DNA of 64,000 bases from an uncultured Bacteroidota bacterium (GTDB taxonomy: Bacteria > Bacteroidota > Bacteroidia > 2-12-FULL-35-15): positions 1-64,000 of the forward strand of contig CAINDA010000058.1 of assembly GCA_903847205.1 (NCBI GenBank), given 5' to 3'. Below the pieces are notes generated by a model. The model was not told where the DNA came from and did not search any database. It saw only the letters and a program-made list of their open reading frames with translations. A program made the translations under genes and the position numbers. This document shows, piece after piece, positions 16,086-25,145 of this stretch (position 1 is the first letter of the stretch; each line of letters starts with the position of its first letter).

Positions 16086-17161
16086 TAAAATTCATTGTAA
16101 AGCGTTTATTTTACGGTTTCCTTGTTTTGCTTGGAGTAATTACTGTAGTATTTCTATTGTTTAATGTGCTGCCCGGCGATCCTGCCCGGATGATGCTTGG
16201 CCAGCGCGCTGATCAGGCTTCTATCGATGCCATTAATAAAGATTTGGGTCGTAATAAGCCGATGACTACCCAGTTTTTAATGTATCTGAACGACCTCTCC
16301 CCTATTTCAATTCATAACACAGTTGATAAATCACATTTTTTGTATTTGAACCCCGATAAATACACCCATTTCCAAAAATTATTGTCGCTGTCAAAAACAA
16401 AAATATTGGTTCTCAAATTGCCTTATTTAAGAAGATCGTATATCACAAAGCGTAAAGTAGCCGACATCATTGTTGAAACCCTTCCTGAAACAACAATACT
16501 TGCATTTTCTGCTATTACATTCGGTTCAGTTTTGGGAATTTTGCTTGGCATATTTTCCGCTTTGAAAAAAAACTCATGGTTTGATAAATTGTCATTGATC
16601 TTCGCCATTTTCGGAATGGCCCTTCCCTCTTTTTTCATAGGATTAATTATTGCATGGTTATTTGGTTTTATCTTACGTGATTACACCGGCTTAAACCACG
16701 TGGGTTCGCTGTTTACCACCGATGATTTTGGAGAAGAGCATCTCACCTTAAAAAATCTGATTCTGCCTGCTGTTACGCTGGGGCTGCGCCCTTTAGCAAT
16801 TATTATTCAGCTGACACGCAGTTCATTATTGGATGTGCTTTCTCAGGATTATATCCGCACTGCAAGAGCCAAAGGATTAAGTTTTTATAAAGTAATATTC
16901 AAGCACGCTTTAAAGAATGCTCTTAACCCCGTAATAACAGCTATTTCAGGGTGGTTCGCAGGTTTAATGGCAGGTGCAGTATTTGTTGAAATTATTTTTA
17001 ATTGGAAAGGGATTGGATATGAAGTGGTGGATGCACTTAACAAAAACGACCTGCCTGTAGTAATGGGAGCTACACTTGTTTTTGCCGTAATATTTGTAAT
17101 TATAAATATCGGAGTTGATATTATTTATGGTATTTTAGACCCCCGGGTGAGAATGCAGTAA
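16082..17161 (+). CDS. Oligopeptide/dipeptide-type ABC transporter permease
   Basis: 359 residues of the OppB/DppB type. It starts FIVKRLFYGFLVLLGVITVVFLLFNVLPGDPARMM and carries the inner-membrane permease domain. The EAA-type loop that contacts the ATPase is near 270 (RTARAKGLSFYKVIFKHALKNAL). An extra stretch between about 70 and 130 precedes the permease core, as in Bacteroidota homologues. Its GTG start overlaps the stop of the gene before it (GTGA), so translation is probably coupled. No second permease, ATPase or binding protein is nearby, so its partners must be elsewhere. Confidence 0.88.
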   Translation: MIKFIVKRLFYGFLVLLGVITVVFLLFNVLPGDPARMMLGQRADQASIDAINKDLGRNKPMTTQFLMYLNDLSPISIHNTVDKSHFLYLNPDKYTHFQKLLSLSKTKILVLKLPYLRRSYITKRKVADIIVETLPETTILAFSAITFGSVLGILLGIFSALKKNSWFDKLSLIFAIFGMALPSFFIGLIIAWLFGFILRDYTGLNHVGSLFTTDDFGEEHLTLKNLILPAVTLGLRPLAIIIQLTRSSLLDVLSQDYIRTARAKGLSFYKVIFKHALKNALNPVITAISGWFAGLMAGAVFVEIIFNWKGIGYEVVDALNKNDLPVVMGATLVFAVIFVIINIGVDIIYGILDPRVRMQ

Positions 17162-17335
17162 ATCAATTAGCAATTTGGCGATTTAACAATTAAGCAATAG
17201 GCAATTTAAAATACTGCCTTTTTTGCAGCGAGAGTCCGGGATAGTATTGTATTCCCCTTAAGTTTAGTAATCGATTTTATTAATTTTTGAAGTTTAACCT
17301 CCCACCCTTTGGTGAGGATGCGAAGTGTAAAGTAT

Positions 17336-18103
17336 ATGAGAAAAAAAATAGTTGTCGGAAACTGGAAAATGAATAAAAGCTTTGATGAAGGATTAAAGCT
17401 TATTGATGAAATAGTGAAAGAACTTGCTTCGCAGCCGGCTGATAATGTTCTGAAAATAATTGCTCCATCCTTTCTGCATTTAGCAGCTGCATCCCAGAAA
17501 TTAAAATCTTTAAAAGGATTTGAAACAGCAGCTCAAAATTGTCATCATATTGCAAACGGGGCCTACACCGGCGAAATAGCAGCTGCAATGATTGCTTCAA
17601 CAGGTGCAGATTACGTGATTATCGGGCATTCAGAAAGAAGATTATATTTTGGAGAAAACAATGCTCTACTGGCTCAAAAGGTGAATATTGCCTTAGCCAA
17701 TAACCTGACACCAATTTTCTGCCTGGGAGAAAATCTGGAAGAACGCAATGCAAAGCAGCATTTAGAAGCTGTGAAACAGCAGTTGAAAGAGGGGCTTTAT
17801 CATTTAACTGCAGCAGATTTCAGCAGGCTTATAATCGCTTATGAACCTGTATGGGCGATTGGAACAGGTGTTACAGCCTCCATCCACCAGGCGCAGGGTA
17901 TGCACAATTATATCCGTTCCGAAATAAATAAAAAATACGGTAAAGATATATCTTCAATTATCCCCATACTTTATGGAGGAAGCTGCAATGCACAAAATGC
18001 AAAAGAATTATTTGCATGTATTGATGTTGACGGCGGACTCATTGGTGGAGCGTCGCTTAAAGCAGTTGATTTTGCCGCAATAATTAATTCTTTCTCCGAA
18101 TAA
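17336..18103 (+). CDS. tpiA: Triose-phosphate isomerase
   Basis: 255 residues. It interconverts dihydroxyacetone phosphate and glyceraldehyde 3-phosphate. The catalytic residues are visible: K11 in GNWKMNK, H98 in IIGHSERR and E170 in AYEPVWAIGTG. Phosphate-binding YGGS and GGASL are near the C-terminus. The ATG at 17336 gives the normal N-terminus MRKKIVVGNWKMN. Upstream in-frame starts at 17309 and 17318 would only add unconserved residues. Confidence 0.98.
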   Translation: MRKKIVVGNWKMNKSFDEGLKLIDEIVKELASQPADNVLKIIAPSFLHLAAASQKLKSLKGFETAAQNCHHIANGAYTGEIAAAMIASTGADYVIIGHSERRLYFGENNALLAQKVNIALANNLTPIFCLGENLEERNAKQHLEAVKQQLKEGLYHLTAADFSRLIIAYEPVWAIGTGVTASIHQAQGMHNYIRSEINKKYGKDISSIIPILYGGSCNAQNAKELFACIDVDGGLIGGASLKAVDFAAIINSFSE

Positions 18104-18184
18104 AAATAAAAATCAATTGATATTAATTTCACCTGTTTACATTTTTTCAAAAAAGACGAATGCCATCGGCAGAAAATAATTAAA

Positions 18185-19024
18185 ATGAATTATACTGAAC
18201 TTTCAATTTCTGTTGAACCCAAAGAACAAGGCAGTGATGTATTAACTGCTAAATTATCTGAAATCGGTTTTGAAAGTTTTGTCGAAACCGAAAACGGGTT
18301 TTCCGCCTACATTAAGGAAGAACAGTGGAATGAAAGTGAAGTAAAAAAAATATTTTCAGAGTATTCCGGTTTCTTTAAAATCTCGCACAATTCAAAAATA
18401 ATTGAGCAGCAAAACTGGAATCAGCTTTGGGAAAGCAGTTTTCAGCCGATTGATGTGGAAGGCAAATGTTATATACGAGCGCCCTTTCATGAAGCTAAGG
18501 AAAATTATCTTTATGATGTTATCATTGAACCCAAAATGTCCTTCGGAACCGGGCATCATCATACCACACAGCTGATGATTCAAAAATTAATGAAGTTGGA
18601 TGTTTCAGGAAACTCTTTATTAGACATGGGCTGCGGTACAGGAGTGTTGGCTGTAATAGCTTCATTCATGGGCGCAGATCCAATAACAGCAGTTGATATT
18701 GATGACTGGAGTTATGAAAATAGTATTGAAAACCTGCAAAAAAATAATATTAACAATGTACTTGTTCATAAAGGCAATGCCGAAATTTTGGCTGGGAAAT
18801 TATTTCATACTATTTTAGCGAACATCAATAAAAATGTATTATTAAATGATATACCCGTATATGTTCAATCGCTTGAAAAAAAAGGCAATTTGGTGTTAAG
18901 CGGTTTTTTTGAAACTGACGCTGATGAGCTGACAAAAAAAGCGGCAGATTATGGTTTGAAAATTAAAGAAAAAGCCGTAAACAGCCAATGGACAATGCTT
19001 CATTTTATTAAGCATGAAAATTAA
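18185..19024 (+). CDS. prmA: Ribosomal protein L11 methyltransferase
   Basis: 279 residues. It is a SAM-dependent methyltransferase that modifies ribosomal protein L11. Landmarks are FGTGHHHTTQLMI, the SAM-binding motif LDMGCGTGVLAVIA (near 140-153), AVDIDDWSYEN and the NxxY-like ILANINKNVL segment. The length is typical for the family. It follows tpiA in the common Bacteroidota order tpiA-prmA. Confidence 0.95.
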   Translation: MNYTELSISVEPKEQGSDVLTAKLSEIGFESFVETENGFSAYIKEEQWNESEVKKIFSEYSGFFKISHNSKIIEQQNWNQLWESSFQPIDVEGKCYIRAPFHEAKENYLYDVIIEPKMSFGTGHHHTTQLMIQKLMKLDVSGNSLLDMGCGTGVLAVIASFMGADPITAVDIDDWSYENSIENLQKNNINNVLVHKGNAEILAGKLFHTILANINKNVLLNDIPVYVQSLEKKGNLVLSGFFETDADELTKKAADYGLKIKEKAVNSQWTMLHFIKHEN

Positions 19025-19089
19025 TTTTTTCAAACGGACAGCGAGAGCTGGTAATTACAATCAATACAATAGAATTTAAATTTATTTTA

Positions 19090-22000
19090 ATGAAAAATTT
19101 CAAATATTTACTACTTCTTTTTTCCATTCTCCTATTCACTCACAAGGCAGCTGCACAGCTGAATCCAATTAAACAATATACCGAAGACCCAATAACATTT
19201 CTACAGGAAATAAAAACCATGTTTGAAGTAACAAACATGAGTAAAAAAGAAATAAAAGAGTACATGGAGCTATTCACTTTGGCCTGGAATTCTCCGAAGT
19301 GCAGTGATAATTTAAAGAAAGCAGCCTATGGTACTTGCAATCAGATGATAAAAAAGAAATTGCGTATTCTGCCTGAATATAAGAGCTACCTTAACTCTGT
19401 TATGAACTTTGTGAATTCGAATCAAAGTGAAGATAACTTTAACTCCTGGCAGGAATGTATCAACAAAATTTTAAACGGCAAGGTTATAAAGTACTACTCT
19501 GAATATTTAGAAATGAGTGAAAACCTGTTTGCTTCAAACACTTTTTATAAGTCGGCGGTAGTGCAATTTTCATCAAACAATAATAATTACAAATTTGAAT
19601 ATGACAGTGTGCCTATTGTAATATTTCCCAGTTTAAATTTACGCTGCTTCAACAATCAAAACGACAGCGGTGTAGTGTATAACACAAAAGGCACTTACTA
19701 TCCCTATACCGGCCTGTTTAATGGTAACGGAGGCAAAGTAAACTGGACCCGTACCGGCTTGGAAGAAAACAGGGTTTGGGCGGAGTTAAAAAAATACCAG
19801 GTTACCCTTAAAACGAGTGGTTTTACTGCTGATTCCGTATTGTTTTATAATGACAATTATTTTAAAAAACCTTTAAAAGGACGGTTGACAGAAAAGGTTG
19901 TTTCCGAAAAAGGAAATAACATTTCATATCCCCGTTTTGATTCTTACAGCAAAAGAATGCGGATTCCGGATATTGCAAAAGATGTTGATTACGACGGCGG
20001 TTTCAGTATGCGGGGGGCTAAATTTATTGGTGCAGGAAGCAAAGCAGAAGATGCACTTTTAATTTTTAAAAGAGAAGGAAAAAAATTTTTAGTAGTAGGT
20101 GCAAAATCACTGGGAATTACCAAAGAAAAATTTTCGGCAGAGACCGCCAATATCAAATTTTATTTTGACAAGGATTCTGTCACACATCCAAGTCTCAGCA
20201 TGAAATTTATGCTTACAGAACGCAAGCTGACACTTGTTAGGTCGAATGAAGGAATCTCCAAATCTCCATTTCTTAATTCTTTTCATAAAATTGATATGTT
20301 TTTCGAACAACTGACCTGGAAAATTGATGACCCCAAAATTGATCTGAGCATGTTAGTTGGTAATTCGCAGGAGGATGCATTGTTCGAATCCGCAACCTAT
20401 TTCCGTAATGATAGATTTGACGGACTTCAGGGCTCTGATCCAATTAATCCATTGATTCAGATTAGGGATTTCGTTAAGAAAAATGCAAACTCCCGGACTT
20501 TTTCAGGCAATGAGTATGCAAAGTATTTAAAATATTCACCTAATGAAGTCCGCCCGAATTTAGTAAGATTAGCAGCACTTGGGTTTCTTTCTTTTGATGC
20601 AGAAGATGATATAGTGGATGTTAAGGAAAAATTATATAATTACATTGCTTTCAGGTCTGGAAAGATGGACTATGACGTGATTCAATTCCCATCCGTTGCA
20701 AGAGGAACCGAGAATGCTAGCATTAATCTGCTGAATTATGACATGACAATTTTTGGAGTAAAACAAATCTTTATGAGCGACTCCCAAAATGTTATGATTT
20801 ATCCAGCTGAACAAAAAATTCTTTTAAGGAAAAACCGCGATTTCACCTTTGCCGGGATTGTTCATGCAGGCCGTTTTGATTTTTTCGGTAAGGAATTTTC
20901 ATTCGACTACAATAAATTTATTGTTGACCTGAAAAATGTGGATTCACTTCGATTAACAGTTAAATCACGTGAAGCGAATGCTTATGGCGAGTTTCCATTA
21001 GTCAGGGTAAAAACGGTTATCGAAAAAATTAACGGCGACCTTGAAATTGATAATCCTGCAAATAAGTCTGGACGGAAGCCCTATCCAAAATATCCGGTGT
21101 TTAACAGCTTTAAAGATTCCTACGCGTATTACAGCAAAAAGCAAATTCAGGGCGGAAAGTATCCAAAAGATAAATTTTACTTTCACCTTGAACCTTTTAC
21201 AATTGACAGCTTGGATAATTTTACAAATGAAGCTTTACATTTTAAAGGCGAGATGGTTACTGCCGGGATATTTCCTGTTTTTAAAGAATCGCTTAAGCTG
21301 CAGCAAGATTATTCATTAGGTTTTATTTCTATGACACCTGCTGCCGGTTATCCTGTTTACGGTGGAAAGGGAACTTACAACAACGCAGTTAAATTGAGCA
21401 ACCAAGGATTAAAGGGGGCCGGCTCATTAAGCTATGTTACATCAGTTACAAAGTCAGAAGATTTTACATTTTATCCCGATTCCGCGAAGGCTATTGCACA
21501 GGCTTTTGATATCAAGGAACAAAAAATTAAACCTGAATTCCCAAAAGTACACGGAGCAGATGTAAAAATGCTCTGGATACCTGAAAAAGACGTTATGTAT
21601 GACTGGAATAGTAAGGATAAGAAATTTTTAGCCTATAACGGATTGTCAGAATTTAACGGGAAGTTATCACTTACACCGAAAGGGCTTACCGGCGGTGGAA
21701 CGGCTGATTTTTCCAGTGCAAGATTAGATGCAAGCTTAGTCGTTTTTAAATCGCTTTCATTTGATTCGGATACAGCAAATTTTTGCCTAAAAGATTTGGC
21801 TACCGGCACCTTAGCTTTCGCAACCTTCAACGTAAATGCACACGTTGATTTTGAAAAACGTCAGGGAAAATTTAAATCAAATGGTAAAGGCTCTATAGTT
21901 CAGTTTCCAGCAAACCAATATGTATGTTTTATGGAAAGTTTCACTTGGTATATGGATGATAGTAATATTGAAATCGGCGCAGGGAAATCACCGGCCGCTG

Positions 22001-23583
22001 CCTCAAACGGAGACACCAAAAGCGATTTGGATTTGGAAGGCCCTGAATTTATTTCTATTCATCCAAAACAGGACTCACTTCGTTTTAGAGCATCTTCGGG
22101 TAAATATGATTTAAAGAAATTTGTAATTTCTGCGAAAGGTGTTACCTACATCAATGTTGCTGATGCCCGTATCTATCCTGATAAAGGAGATGTGTTTGTT
22201 GATAAGGGAGCTGTAATTCGCACCCTCCATGATGCTAAAATTATTGCAAACTCAATTACCAAATATCACAATTTGTATAACTGTACAATAAACCCGACAG
22301 CCCGCAAAAACTATTCCGGTTCAGGATATTACGATTATATTGACGAGCTTAAAACCAAGCGTACCTTTTATTTCAGCAATATAGGCGTTGATACAACTTA
22401 TCAGACTTATGCGGAAACTGAAATTAAGGACACTTCAAAATTTTCTTTAAGTCCAAGTTTTGAATACAAAGGGAAAGTTAAACTCAAAGCTGCAAATAAC
22501 TTTTTAGTGTTCGATGGTTCGGCGCGTATATCACATGAATGTGCAGCTATTCCAAAAGTGTGGTTTAAATTTGAATCAGAAATTAATCCAAATGCTATTT
22601 ACATTCCTGTTTCAAAAACTCCGGTTGATGCAGCAAACAGGCCTCTTGCCGCTTCGTTTATGGTTACAACTGATTCAACACGTTTTTATTCTACTTTTTT
22701 ATCTCCTAAAAGAACCAGCAGCGATCCTTATGTTTTGCCTGCCGACGGTTTTATATTCTTTGATAAAGCTTCGCAGGAATACCGGATATCAAACAAAGAA
22801 AAATTGGTTGAGCAGTCGCTTCCCGGAAATTACTTAAGCTTGAGTACCAAAGAATGCAAGGTTTACGGCGAAGGAACAATTAACCTTGGCGGAGATTTCG
22901 GTCAGGTGCAAATTCAATCTTTCGGAAGTGCCACCCATAATTTAATTTCTGATTCATCGCTGTTTGACATGATAATGTCTCTCGATTTTTTCTTTGACGA
23001 CAACGCTATAGATAAAATGGGAGAAGCATTAACTGCATCTACAGATTTAAAGGCTACAGATATATCACGCCCTGTTTATGAAAAAGGATTACGCGAAATG
23101 CTCGGCAAAGAGCAGGCAGATAAGCTCATATCGCAATTAAATTTATACGGTTCATTCAAAAAATTTCCAAGCGAATTAAAGAAAACTTTATTTCTTAACG
23201 ATATAAAAATGAAATGGAATAAAGAAACCCGCTCCTATACTTCAGTCGGTGATATTGGTATCGGCAATATTTACAAAACCCAGATAAATAAATTTGTTGA
23301 CGGACGCATTGAGATTGTAAAAAAACGCGGCGGAGATATTTTAAATATCTACCTTGAGCTGAATCCGAATAATTGGTATTATTTTAATTACACCCGCGGT
23401 ACAATGCTGGCAGTATCGTCAAATGAGGCATTTAATACTATTATAAAGGATTTGAAAGCTGATAAACGAAAAAAAGCCGGAGCTAAAGGAGAACCGGATT
23501 TTAATTACAATATTTGTCCTCCTACTAAAAAAACATTGTTTTTACGTAAAACTAAAGGCGCAGAAAAAGATAAAGAAGAATAG
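19090..23583 (+). CDS. Very large secreted protein of unknown function
   Basis: 1497 residues with a signal peptide ending AAAQ at about 23. I do not recognise a named domain. The N-terminal 150 residues are helical and Cys-containing (SPKCSDNLKKAAYGTCNQ). The rest is a long series of beta-rich segments with recurring phrases such as FYFDKDSVTHPSL, RKNRDFTFAGIVHAGRFDFFG, KGLKGAG and WYMDDSNIEIG, suggesting a repetitive beta structure on the cell surface or in the periplasm. No sorting domain and no lipobox is visible. The stop codon overlaps the plsY start by one base, so the two are probably co-translated. Related large proteins are known in Bacteroidota only as conserved hypotheticals. Confidence 0.75.
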   Translation: MKNFKYLLLLFSILLFTHKAAAQLNPIKQYTEDPITFLQEIKTMFEVTNMSKKEIKEYMELFTLAWNSPKCSDNLKKAAYGTCNQMIKKKLRILPEYKSYLNSVMNFVNSNQSEDNFNSWQECINKILNGKVIKYYSEYLEMSENLFASNTFYKSAVVQFSSNNNNYKFEYDSVPIVIFPSLNLRCFNNQNDSGVVYNTKGTYYPYTGLFNGNGGKVNWTRTGLEENRVWAELKKYQVTLKTSGFTADSVLFYNDNYFKKPLKGRLTEKVVSEKGNNISYPRFDSYSKRMRIPDIAKDVDYDGGFSMRGAKFIGAGSKAEDALLIFKREGKKFLVVGAKSLGITKEKFSAETANIKFYFDKDSVTHPSLSMKFMLTERKLTLVRSNEGISKSPFLNSFHKIDMFFEQLTWKIDDPKIDLSMLVGNSQEDALFESATYFRNDRFDGLQGSDPINPLIQIRDFVKKNANSRTFSGNEYAKYLKYSPNEVRPNLVRLAALGFLSFDAEDDIVDVKEKLYNYIAFRSGKMDYDVIQFPSVARGTENASINLLNYDMTIFGVKQIFMSDSQNVMIYPAEQKILLRKNRDFTFAGIVHAGRFDFFGKEFSFDYNKFIVDLKNVDSLRLTVKSREANAYGEFPLVRVKTVIEKINGDLEIDNPANKSGRKPYPKYPVFNSFKDSYAYYSKKQIQGGKYPKDKFYFHLEPFTIDSLDNFTNEALHFKGEMVTAGIFPVFKESLKLQQDYSLGFISMTPAAGYPVYGGKGTYNNAVKLSNQGLKGAGSLSYVTSVTKSEDFTFYPDSAKAIAQAFDIKEQKIKPEFPKVHGADVKMLWIPEKDVMYDWNSKDKKFLAYNGLSEFNGKLSLTPKGLTGGGTADFSSARLDASLVVFKSLSFDSDTANFCLKDLATGTLAFATFNVNAHVDFEKRQGKFKSNGKGSIVQFPANQYVCFMESFTWYMDDSNIEIGAGKSPAAASNGDTKSDLDLEGPEFISIHPKQDSLRFRASSGKYDLKKFVISAKGVTYINVADARIYPDKGDVFVDKGAVIRTLHDAKIIANSITKYHNLYNCTINPTARKNYSGSGYYDYIDELKTKRTFYFSNIGVDTTYQTYAETEIKDTSKFSLSPSFEYKGKVKLKAANNFLVFDGSARISHECAAIPKVWFKFESEINPNAIYIPVSKTPVDAANRPLAASFMVTTDSTRFYSTFLSPKRTSSDPYVLPADGFIFFDKASQEYRISNKEKLVEQSLPGNYLSLSTKECKVYGEGTINLGGDFGQVQIQSFGSATHNLISDSSLFDMIMSLDFFFDDNAIDKMGEALTASTDLKATDISRPVYEKGLREMLGKEQADKLISQLNLYGSFKKFPSELKKTLFLNDIKMKWNKETRSYTSVGDIGIGNIYKTQINKFVDGRIEIVKKRGGDILNIYLELNPNNWYYFNYTRGTMLAVSSNEAFNTIIKDLKADKRKKAGAKGEPDFNYNICPPTKKTLFLRKTKGAEKDKEE

Positions 23584-24245
23584 TGCTGACAAAAATTAAC
23601 ATATTATTTTTAATAGGGGCCTACCTGCTGGGCTCCATTCCGTCTGCTGTCTGGATTGGGAAATACTTTTACCGCATTGATGTGAGGGAGTATGGAAGTG
23701 GAAATGCCGGTGCTACAAATGTTTTCAGAGTATTAGGTAAAAAGGCAGGTATTCCGGTTTTATTGATTGATGTATTGAAAGGATTTGCTGCTGTCAACCT
23801 GGCTTATTTAAGCCATTACATCCCTGGCTCTAATCAGTTTATTAATTTACAATTGGTATTAGGAATAGCATCTTTAGTAGGTCATATTTTCCCAATATTC
23901 GCTTCGTTCAGAGGCGGCAAGGGCATTGCAACACTGCTTGGGATAATTCTGGCAGTGCATCCTTATGCTGCCTGCATTTCAATTGTAATCTTTATAATAG
24001 TGCTGCTTATCTCAAGCTATGTGTCATTGAGCTCAATGTCTGCCGCAGTAGCGTTTCCTTTAATTGTTATTTTAATTTTCAAAACAACAACTCCTTCCTT
24101 AATTATCTTTTCAATATTGATTGCTATAATGGTTTTAATTACTCATCAAAAAAATATTGAACGGCTTCTCCGAAGGGAAGAATCAAAAGCCAATTTGATT
24201 AAAAAAAAGACAAAGCCTTCCGACCAAAAAGTTGAAACTGAATAA
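23583..24245 (+). CDS. plsY: Glycerol-3-phosphate acyltransferase PlsY
   Basis: 220 residues, inner membrane. It transfers an acyl group from acyl phosphate to glycerol 3-phosphate, the first step of phospholipid synthesis. Family motifs are LLGSIPSAVWIGK, YGSGNAGATNVFRVLGKKAG and HIFPIFASFRGGKGIAT, among five or so hydrophobic segments. The start is GTG overlapping the preceding TAG. The charged C-terminal tail (from about 195) is a little longer than in E. coli. Confidence 0.95.
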   Translation: MLTKINILFLIGAYLLGSIPSAVWIGKYFYRIDVREYGSGNAGATNVFRVLGKKAGIPVLLIDVLKGFAAVNLAYLSHYIPGSNQFINLQLVLGIASLVGHIFPIFASFRGGKGIATLLGIILAVHPYAACISIVIFIIVLLISSYVSLSSMSAAVAFPLIVILIFKTTTPSLIIFSILIAIMVLITHQKNIERLLRREESKANLIKKKTKPSDQKVETE

Positions 24246-24315
24246 TTAATTAAGAAAAAAAACGTTTGTGATTTTTCATCCTGAATTGAATTACATTTAA
24301 AATTTCAAAAACAAT

Positions 24316-25041
24316 TTGAATAAATCCAGCCTTATAACAGCCAAAATTATAATTGCATTTACCGCTTTCTGCTTTTGTTTTCGCAGCAGCGCACAGACAG
24401 CTTCTGTTACTATCAGCGGGCAGGCATACGACAAAGAAAGCAAACTGCCCCTTCCAAGATTAATGATAATTAATAAACGTACTAACAATGGTATGTTTGC
24501 CGATGCTGAAGGGAAATTTTCAATTTCGGCATTGCAGACAGACACCATTATGCTTTCGGCTGTGGGCTTTAATCTCAAAAAAATATGTTTAAAAGATTCG
24601 ATTTTTAAAAAGCAGTATTTTGTTTACGTTCCCCTTGAAAAATTATATTTCACTTTAAAGGAAGTAAGCGTATTTGCTACGAGGAATTTGAATGAAATAC
24701 AACAGGATATAAATAAACTGGGAATAAAAAAAACATATACAGTTCAAGGGCTTGATGGTATCGCAAGCCCAATTACGTGCTTGTACGAGAGGTTCAGCAA
24801 ATTCGGGAAGTCGAAACAAAAAGTGGCAGAATGGGAAAACGAAGATTTTAAACGTGATATCTTAAAAGATTTATTCCGATTATATATCAAGCATGATATA
24901 ATTGATTTGAATGAAGAAGAATTTGATGCATTTATAAAATATTTGAACCTGAGTGATCAGTTTATGCAAAACTCAACACAGCTTGAATTAATTATGGCAA
25001 TAAAAGGAAAATACGAAAGCTTTAAATACCGCTGGAAGTGA
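24316..25041 (+). CDS. CarboxypepD_reg-like exported protein
   Basis: 241 residues. A signal peptide (ending SSAQ, about 27) is followed by a carboxypeptidase-regulatory-like beta domain (VTISGQAYDKESKLPLPRLMIINKRTNNGMFADAEGKFSI, about 31-110). A helical C-terminal region with charged residues follows. This resembles periplasmic Bacteroidota proteins of unknown role. The only possible start is TTG at 24316, because an in-frame stop lies 15 bp upstream and no ATG precedes the signal peptide. Confidence 0.75.
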   Translation: MNKSSLITAKIIIAFTAFCFCFRSSAQTASVTISGQAYDKESKLPLPRLMIINKRTNNGMFADAEGKFSISALQTDTIMLSAVGFNLKKICLKDSIFKKQYFVYVPLEKLYFTLKEVSVFATRNLNEIQQDINKLGIKKTYTVQGLDGIASPITCLYERFSKFGKSKQKVAEWENEDFKRDILKDLFRLYIKHDIIDLNEEEFDAFIKYLNLSDQFMQNSTQLELIMAIKGKYESFKYRWK

Positions 25042-25145
25042 GGTAAAGTACAAAGTATTTAGTACCAAGTATTATGATATAATATTTACTAATTATACTT
25101 CGTACTTAATACTCTATACATAATACATAATACCTTAATCAATTT

